NCBI RefSeq assembly: GCF_000190535.1 | Contig: NC_015160.1 | Coordinates: 1,488,001 to 1,552,000, forward strand | DNA length: 64,000 bases | Source of the DNA: Odoribacter splanchnicus DSM 20712 | GTDB taxonomy: Bacteria > Bacteroidota > Bacteroidia > Bacteroidales > Marinifilaceae | Reading direction: 5' to 3' | Shown here: positions 58,336 to 64,000 of the stretch, piece by piece | Layout of the letters: every line of letters begins with the position of its first letter | Position numbering within the stretch: position 1 is the stretch's first letter | Notes under the pieces: model-generated | Database searches by the model: none | Told to the model about the DNA's origin: nothing | Seen by the model: the letters and a program-made list of their open reading frames with translations, nothing else | Made by a program: the position numbers and the translations under genes

Positions 58336-59982
58336 ATGGAAGAGAATTTTTTATACTATATAGAACATAGTATCCGAATCCATTGGGAAGAACCGGCCTT
58401 AACCGACTACCAGGGCCAAACCCATACCTTCGGAGATGTAGCCCACCATATTGCCCGTTTGCACCTGTTATTCGAAGAAAGCGGAATCCGCCGGGGAGAT
58501 AAAATCGCTCTTTGCAGCCGGAATCAGACCAACTGGGGAATCGCTTTTCTGGCAATCCTTTCGTATGGAGCAGTAGCAGTACCTATTTTACACGAATTCA
58601 AAGCCGACAATATCCGCCATATCGTCAACCATTCGGAAGCCCGGATTCTATTTGCCGGTACTCCCATCTGGGAAGAACTGCAAAAAGAAGAAATGCCGAA
58701 ACCGGAAACCGTCATCAAGATGGAGGACTATTCTCTTTTCTATAATACCAATCCGGCACTGGCAAAAGCTCACGGACATTGGGAAGAGTTATTCAGGCAA
58801 AAATACCCCGCCGCCCTGCGTCCGGAAGATATCCATTACGAGCCGGATCAACCTGACCAGCTGGCCATGATCAATTATACTTCCGGTACAACCAGCGCTT
58901 CGAAAGGAGTGATATTGTCTTACCGCAGTATGTGGTCGAACCTGAAGTATGCCCTGGACAAAATGGGCTACAATCCGGGCGAACGGCTGGTCTCCATACT
59001 GACCATGGCTCATATGTACGGTCTGGCCTTCGAACTGATCTATCCCTTTGCCAGTGGTACACACGTTTATTTTATCTCCAAAACTCCGGCCCCGAAAATC
59101 ATTAACGAAATATTTTCGGCTGTCCGTCCCAACCTGATCGTTGCCGTACCCTTGATTATCGAGAAAATCATCAAACACCGGGTACTGCCACAACTGGAAA
59201 AATTTCATATCAAGCTATTCCTGAAAATCCCCTATCTGAACCGCAGATTAAGGCTGTCGATCCGGGATAAAATCGTCAATGCTTTCGGGGGACGTTTCAA
59301 ACTGATCGCTATCGGAGGCGCAGCATTAAATTTCGAAGTAGAGAAATTCCTTTCTTCCGTACAATTTCCTTACACCGTCGGTTACGGTATGACCGAATGC
59401 GGTCCGGCCATTTCTTATGACGACTGGCACACCTTCAAAGCCGGTTCGTGCGGTAAAGCTGTCGACCGGATGGAAATTGCCATCAACTCCTCCGACCCCG
59501 AAAATATCGTCGGAGAAATATTAGTGCGGGGAGCGAATGTCATGGACGGCTATTATAAAAACCACGAAGCCACTTCGTCTGCTATCGACGAAGACGGCTG
59601 GTTGCATACCGGCGACCTGGGAACTATCGACAGTGAGGGTTATCTCTTTATCAAAGGCAGAAGTAAGAACATGATCCTGGGTCCCAGCGGACAAAATATT
59701 TATCCCGAAGAAATCGAGGACCGGCTGAATGCCCTACCCTATGTTTCCGAATCGCTGGTCATTGAAAAGGACGGTAAATTAATCGCCCTCGTCTATCCGG
59801 ATTATGAAGTAGTGAAAAAAGAAAAGATCAGCCCTGAGCAGCTTAAAACTAAAATGGACGAAAACCGTAAACTCCTCAACCATATGCTGCCGATGTACAG
59901 CCAGGTTGCCCGTTTAAAAATCCAGGAAACCGAATTCGAGAAAACGCCAAAACGAAGTATAAAACGTTATCTGTATCAATAA
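58336..59982 (+). CDS. AMP-forming long-chain acyl-CoA ligase, copy 1
   Basis: 548 residues of the ANL superfamily. P-loop-like motif A3 is INYTSGTTSASKGV near residue 178, A5 is GYGMTECGP near 345, A7 is WLHTGDLG near 415, A8 is GYLFIKGRSKNMILGPSGQNIYPEEIED, and the C-terminal catalytic lysine lies in KTPKRSIKRYLYQ. These enzymes activate fatty acids with ATP and then load CoA. It is about 60-65% similar by eye to the neighbour at 60070, so the pair arose by duplication. Confidence 0.88.
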   Translation: MEENFLYYIEHSIRIHWEEPALTDYQGQTHTFGDVAHHIARLHLLFEESGIRRGDKIALCSRNQTNWGIAFLAILSYGAVAVPILHEFKADNIRHIVNHSEARILFAGTPIWEELQKEEMPKPETVIKMEDYSLFYNTNPALAKAHGHWEELFRQKYPAALRPEDIHYEPDQPDQLAMINYTSGTTSASKGVILSYRSMWSNLKYALDKMGYNPGERLVSILTMAHMYGLAFELIYPFASGTHVYFISKTPAPKIINEIFSAVRPNLIVAVPLIIEKIIKHRVLPQLEKFHIKLFLKIPYLNRRLRLSIRDKIVNAFGGRFKLIAIGGAALNFEVEKFLSSVQFPYTVGYGMTECGPAISYDDWHTFKAGSCGKAVDRMEIAINSSDPENIVGEILVRGANVMDGYYKNHEATSSAIDEDGWLHTGDLGTIDSEGYLFIKGRSKNMILGPSGQNIYPEEIEDRLNALPYVSESLVIEKDGKLIALVYPDYEVVKKEKISPEQLKTKMDENRKLLNHMLPMYSQVARLKIQETEFEKTPKRSIKRYLYQ

Positions 59983-60042
59983 AATAGAAAAATACGGACT
60001 CATTTTTTTCTTCCAACGTTTCCGGTTTAATACCTAAAATTC

Positions 60043-60050
60043 TATCTTTG
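60043..60050 (+). promoter_or_regulatory. -7 box (TATCTTTG) before the second acyl-CoA ligase
   Basis: TATCTTTG fits TAnnTTTG and lies 19 bp before the ATG at 60070, so the second ligase can be transcribed separately from the first. Confidence 0.5.
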
Positions 60051-60069
60051 CTCAAATAAACCCATGATT

Positions 60070-61716
60070 ATGGAAGAAAATTTTATAAAATATATTGAAC
60101 AGAGCATTAAAGATCATTGGGATCTGCCTGCCTTGACCGACTTTAAGGGAGCTACCAGTTCTTACAAAGATGTAGCCCGTAAAATCGAGAAATTACACCT
60201 TCTTTTCGAACATTGCGGAATCCGTAAAGGGGATAAGATCGCTCTTTGCAGCCGGAATACCAGCAGTTGGGGTATCGCTTTTCTGGCCACACTTTCTTAC
60301 GGAGCTGTAGCTGTACCCATACTCAACGAGTTTAAACCCGATAATGTCCATCACATCGTGAACCATTCGGAAGCCCGTTTGCTCTTTGCCGGAGATGTGG
60401 TCTGGGAAAATCTCGACGAATCGGCTATGCCCGACCTCGACGGCGTACTCCGGATCGAAGATTACTCGCTCCGCACCTCGAATAGTAAGCAACTGACCGA
60501 AGCCAGAGCCAGATTAAACGAACTGTTCGGAAAAAAATTCCCCGATCGTTTCCGTGCCGAAGATGTTCATTACGAATACGATACGCCCGACCAGCTGGCC
60601 GTGATCAATTATACCTCGGGCACCACCAGTTCTTCCAAAGGAGTGATGCTGCCTTACCGTAGCTTGTGGACCAACCTGCAATTTGCCATCGATACCTACG
60701 GGATCAATCCGGGTGAACAAATCGTATGTATGCTCCCGATGGCTCATATGTACGGCCTGGCTTTTGAATTTATTTACCAATTTGTCAACGGGACCCACAT
60801 CCATTTTTTATCCCGTACCCCGTCACCGAAAATCATAGCAGATGCTTTCGCCACGGTAAAGCCCGATCTGATCATTACGGTTCCCCTGGTTATTGAAAAG
60901 ATCATCAAGAAGAAAGTTTTCCCGACCATCGAGAAACCGCATATGAAATTACTGATGAACATACCGATCATCAACGATAAAATCAGGGAAAGCATCCGGC
61001 AAAAGGTCATCGACGCCTTCGGAGGAAAATTCAAAGAATTAATCATCGGAGGAGCAGCCCTGAACAAGGAAGTAGAGATCTTTCTCCGCTCGATTCGTTT
61101 TCCTTACACGGTGGGATACGGCATGACCGAATGTGGTCCTCTGCTCACTTACGACAACTGGAAAACTTTCCGTCAGAGCTCCTGTGGCAAGGCAGTGCCT
61201 CGTGTCGAACTTCGGATCGACTCCGGCGATCCCCAACATATCGTAGGGGAAATCCTGGCTAAAGGGATTTGTGTGATGACCGGTTACTACAAAAATCCGG
61301 AAGCTACGGCTGCCGCCATCGACCGGGACGGCTGGCTACATACCGGAGATATGGGAATCATCGACCAAGACGGCTACCTGTTTATCAAAGGACGATGTAA
61401 AAACATGATCCTCAGCTCAAACGGTCAGAACATTTATCCTGAAGAAATCGAGGATAAACTCAACAACATGCCCTATATCAGCGAATCCATCGTTATCGAA
61501 AAAGAAGGAAAACTCGTAGCCCTGATCTACCCCGATTTCGATCTGGTAAACGAAGAAAAAATTACCGATGAGAAACTGGACGAACTGATGACCGCCAACC
61601 TGAAAGAAATCAACCAACAGCTCCCGGCTTACAGCCAGCTGAATACTTACAAGCTCTATAACGAAGAGTTCGAGAAAACCCCGAAACGGAGTATTAAACG
61701 ATTTTTGTATCAGTAA
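60070..61716 (+). CDS. AMP-forming long-chain acyl-CoA ligase, copy 2
   Basis: 548 residues from the MEENFIKYIEQ methionine, which aligns with the MEENFLYYIE start of copy 1 (an ATG two codons earlier is possible). The motifs parallel copy 1: INYTSGTTSSSKGVMLPYRSLW, GYGMTECGPLLTYDNW, WLHTGDMGIID, KGRCKNMILSSNGQNIYPEEIEDKLN and the C-terminal KTPKRSIKRFLYQ. Differences between the copies are scattered, including around the acyl pocket, so chain-length preference may differ. It lies 54 bp before ftsK. Confidence 0.88.
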   Translation: MEENFIKYIEQSIKDHWDLPALTDFKGATSSYKDVARKIEKLHLLFEHCGIRKGDKIALCSRNTSSWGIAFLATLSYGAVAVPILNEFKPDNVHHIVNHSEARLLFAGDVVWENLDESAMPDLDGVLRIEDYSLRTSNSKQLTEARARLNELFGKKFPDRFRAEDVHYEYDTPDQLAVINYTSGTTSSSKGVMLPYRSLWTNLQFAIDTYGINPGEQIVCMLPMAHMYGLAFEFIYQFVNGTHIHFLSRTPSPKIIADAFATVKPDLIITVPLVIEKIIKKKVFPTIEKPHMKLLMNIPIINDKIRESIRQKVIDAFGGKFKELIIGGAALNKEVEIFLRSIRFPYTVGYGMTECGPLLTYDNWKTFRQSSCGKAVPRVELRIDSGDPQHIVGEILAKGICVMTGYYKNPEATAAAIDRDGWLHTGDMGIIDQDGYLFIKGRCKNMILSSNGQNIYPEEIEDKLNNMPYISESIVIEKEGKLVALIYPDFDLVNEEKITDEKLDELMTANLKEINQQLPAYSQLNTYKLYNEEFEKTPKRSIKRFLYQ

Positions 61717-61770
61717 AAGCAAGATAAATTTTCAATTTTTCGTACCTTCGTAGGCTGAAAAATTGTAAAG

Positions 61771-64000
61771 ATGAAAAAAATAAAACATAAACCTGTTTCC
61801 TCCAAAACGGAGAAAAAACAGGTTTCTTTGCTACCGGAATTTTTAAAAGAACAACGGACACGTATCCTTCTGGGAATTGCGTTGGCTTTGGTATCGTTGT
61901 ATATTCTCTTCGCCCTGATCGGTTTCTTCTTTTCGGGAGGTATCGATCAAAGTCTGGTCGATGGTCCCTGGGGGAAAATCATTACCAATCCGGAAATCGA
62001 AGTCAGTAATCCTGCCGGAAAGATCGGAGCCTGGATTTCGGACCTATTGATCAACCGGTGGTTCGGTATATCTTCTTTCATTCTTTGCTATCTTTTATTA
62101 TTATGCAGTTTCCGTCTGGGGAGTATCAAAGTAAAAAACTTCAGCCGCAGGTTATTCATCGGTATGTGTATTATTCTTTGGATCTCTTTATTCCTGGGTT
62201 TTCTCTCGGAGAGTATTTCCAATCTTTTCGAAGTCGGCACAGGCTACCTATTCCCGGGGGGAGGCCATGGACATTTTGTCAGCGTCTGGTTGAACTCATT
62301 GGTAGGACGTATCGGGACTATGCTGATTCTGATCCTCACTTTTATCGCCATTCTGTTTTTCGGATTCGAACGGACTTTCTATAAATGTGTCGATTATATC
62401 AAAGAACAAATCCGCCGTCACCAGGAAAAGGCACTGGCCGCACTAGCCGAACGGGAAGCCCGTGCTGCAGCTGCCCGTGAAGAAGCACAACGGCAAGCCG
62501 ACGCACAACAAGATCCCGAAGACGAAGATACAACAAGCGATTCCGACAAGGAGAACGCAGACGAAGAACAAGAGGATTTTCCCCATGACAACGACGGTAC
62601 GTTCCAACCGGAGGATACCGATTTTTCCAGTCAACCGGAGCGTTTGTTAGCACCGAAAGAAACAACGGATCAAAATCCGGAAGCAATCACCTTGCAACAA
62701 GGTTTCAACCGCATGTCCGCTTCTATCAACGATTTCGAATTCAGCCAGGAACTATCGGATTTATCGGATGACCGAGCAAAATCGTCTACCGATGATGAAG
62801 AAGAAGGAGATACCGACTTACCGGCCGGAAACGATCAGGACATCACCTTGACCATCAGCAATAAGGATCAGGAAGAAACCGTCGATCAGAACCAGCCGAC
62901 CGAAGATTACGATCCGACCCTCGACCTGTCCAATTACCAATATCCCGGTTTAGAACTCCTCGAAGAGCATTCCTCCGGTAATCCGAAAGTCACCCAGGAA
63001 GAATTGGATGCCAACAAAAACAGGATTGTAGAAACGTTGCGTAATTACAAAATCGAAATCACCAAGATCAAAGCAACCATCGGTCCGACCGTCACCTTGT
63101 ATGAGATCGTACCGGCTCCGGGTGTCAAGATTTCCAAAATCAAAAACCTTGAGGACGACATAGCGCTTAGCCTTTCTGCTTTGGGCATCCGGATCATCGC
63201 CCCTATTCCCGGAGCAGGAACGATCGGTATCGAAGTGCCGAACCAAAATCCGGAGGTAGTCTCCATGCGCGGTATCATCGCTTCCAAGAAATTCCAGGAA
63301 TCCAAATACGCTTTGCCGGTAGCTTTGGGCAGAACCATCTCTAACGAGACGTATACTTTCGATCTGACAAAGATGCCCCACCTTTTGGTTGCCGGAGCTA
63401 CCGGACAAGGTAAATCGGTCGGATTGAATGCGATCATCACTTCACTGCTTTACAAGAAACACCCGTCCCAACTGAAGTTTGTGATGGTCGATCCTAAAAA
63501 AGTAGAGCTCAGTATCTATTCTATCATAGAAAAACATTTCCTGGCCAAATTGCCGGATGAAGAAGAAGCGATCATCACCGAGACCGCTAAAGTAGTCAAT
63601 ACGCTCAACTCCCTGTGTATTGAAATGGACAGCCGTTACGACCTGCTCAAAATGGCACAGGTAAGAAACATTAAAGAATATAATGAAAAATTCATCAAAA
63701 GACAACTGAACCCCAATAATGGACATAAATACCTTCCCTATATCGTGGTGGTTGTGGATGAATTCGCCGACCTGATCATGACTGCCGGTAAGGAAGTAGA
63801 AACCCCGATCGCCCGGATCGCCCAGCTGGCACGTGCTGTAGGTATTCATATGATCATCGCTACCCAGCGGCCTTCTACGAATATCATCACCGGGGTGATC
63901 AAAGCCAACTTCCCGGCCCGAATCGCTTTTAAGGTCGCTTCCATGATCGACTCCCGGACAATCCTGGATTCACCGGGTGCCAACCAGCTGATCGGACGTG
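61771..64000 (+). CDS. ftsK: DNA translocase FtsK (partial, 3' end outside window)
   Basis: 743 codons are visible. Residues ~25-200 contain four membrane segments (ILLGIALALVSLYILFALIG, FILCYLLLLCSF, LFIGMCIILWISLFLGF, MLILILTFIAILFFGF). A long acidic, low-complexity linker follows (~215-385). The motor starts with the alpha domain (GPTVTLYEIVPAPGVKISKIKNLEDDIALSL), then Walker A AGATGQGKSVGLNAI near 540 and Walker B VVVVDEFADLIM near 655, with RAVGIHMIIATQRPS after it. FtsK pumps DNA at the septum and activates XerCD at dif. The gamma domain lies outside the window. Confidence 0.97.
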   Translation, partial: MKKIKHKPVSSKTEKKQVSLLPEFLKEQRTRILLGIALALVSLYILFALIGFFFSGGIDQSLVDGPWGKIITNPEIEVSNPAGKIGAWISDLLINRWFGISSFILCYLLLLCSFRLGSIKVKNFSRRLFIGMCIILWISLFLGFLSESISNLFEVGTGYLFPGGGHGHFVSVWLNSLVGRIGTMLILILTFIAILFFGFERTFYKCVDYIKEQIRRHQEKALAALAEREARAAAAREEAQRQADAQQDPEDEDTTSDSDKENADEEQEDFPHDNDGTFQPEDTDFSSQPERLLAPKETTDQNPEAITLQQGFNRMSASINDFEFSQELSDLSDDRAKSSTDDEEEGDTDLPAGNDQDITLTISNKDQEETVDQNQPTEDYDPTLDLSNYQYPGLELLEEHSSGNPKVTQEELDANKNRIVETLRNYKIEITKIKATIGPTVTLYEIVPAPGVKISKIKNLEDDIALSLSALGIRIIAPIPGAGTIGIEVPNQNPEVVSMRGIIASKKFQESKYALPVALGRTISNETYTFDLTKMPHLLVAGATGQGKSVGLNAIITSLLYKKHPSQLKFVMVDPKKVELSIYSIIEKHFLAKLPDEEEAIITETAKVVNTLNSLCIEMDSRYDLLKMAQVRNIKEYNEKFIKRQLNPNNGHKYLPYIVVVVDEFADLIMTAGKEVETPIARIAQLARAVGIHMIIATQRPSTNIITGVIKANFPARIAFKVASMIDSRTILDSPGANQLIGR

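Overview
The window looks like a chromosomal segment of a gut-type Bacteroidota (order Bacteroidales). The evidence is a SusC/SusD outer-membrane pair with companion lipoproteins, signals fitting the Bacteroidota promoter (TTTG, about 20 nt, TAnnTTTG), ORF6N-domain genes, and a housekeeping end with gadB, acyl-CoA ligases and ftsK. Species cannot be named from the sequence alone. No tRNA or rRNA gene was seen.

Layout. (1) 1-7.2 kb, minus strand: a four-gene, translationally overlapping restriction-type operon: a C5-cytosine methyltransferase, a protein with two GHKL ATPase domains and a histidine-kinase-like H-box, a receiver-domain protein, and an McrB-like AAA+ protein cut by the left edge. 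(2) 7.2-15.5 kb: remnants of an ECF sigma factor and an AAA ATPase, then a GC-richer SusC (frameshifted)/SusD/fasciclin/lipoprotein locus ending in a clear terminator. (3) 15.6-24.1 kb: an accessory zone of small XRE regulators with palindromic operators, two mosaic ORF6N paralogues, a repeated structured element of about 133 bp, and many broken or chimeric gene copies. (4) 24.1-31.6 kb: a defence-like cluster. One 49-bp promoter sequence occurs twice, once before a mazG stub plus two DUF262 proteins (GmrSD-like), once before an intact MazG plus a nuclease/helicase/S24-peptidase fusion. (5) 31.6-36 kb: a nucleotidyltransferase, a GNAT acetyltransferase, a HEPN-like protein and several decayed genes.

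(6) 36.05-50.03 kb: a complete type I-B CRISPR-Cas locus, cas6-cas8b-cas7-cas5-cas3-cas4-cas1-cas2 on the minus strand, then a leader and an array of 71 repeats and 70 spacers. Spacer content (near-identical and tiled spacers) suggests repeated or primed acquisition from the same targets. Between cas6 and cas8b lies the most striking element: a degenerate repeat, a 37-nt spacer-like segment and a second degenerate repeat, preceded by its own consensus-like promoter. This is the architecture of a crRNA-like regulatory RNA (CreA/CreR type) known from other Cas operons, and it is predicted here by inference only.

(7) 50.7-64 kb: conserved chromosome: a secreted amidohydrolase, a PepSY-like lipoprotein, an RclA-like flavoprotein reductase, ACP phosphodiesterase, glutamate decarboxylase, two paralogous acyl-CoA ligases and the 5' part of ftsK. 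Coordinates of short sites were counted by hand and may be off by one or two bases.
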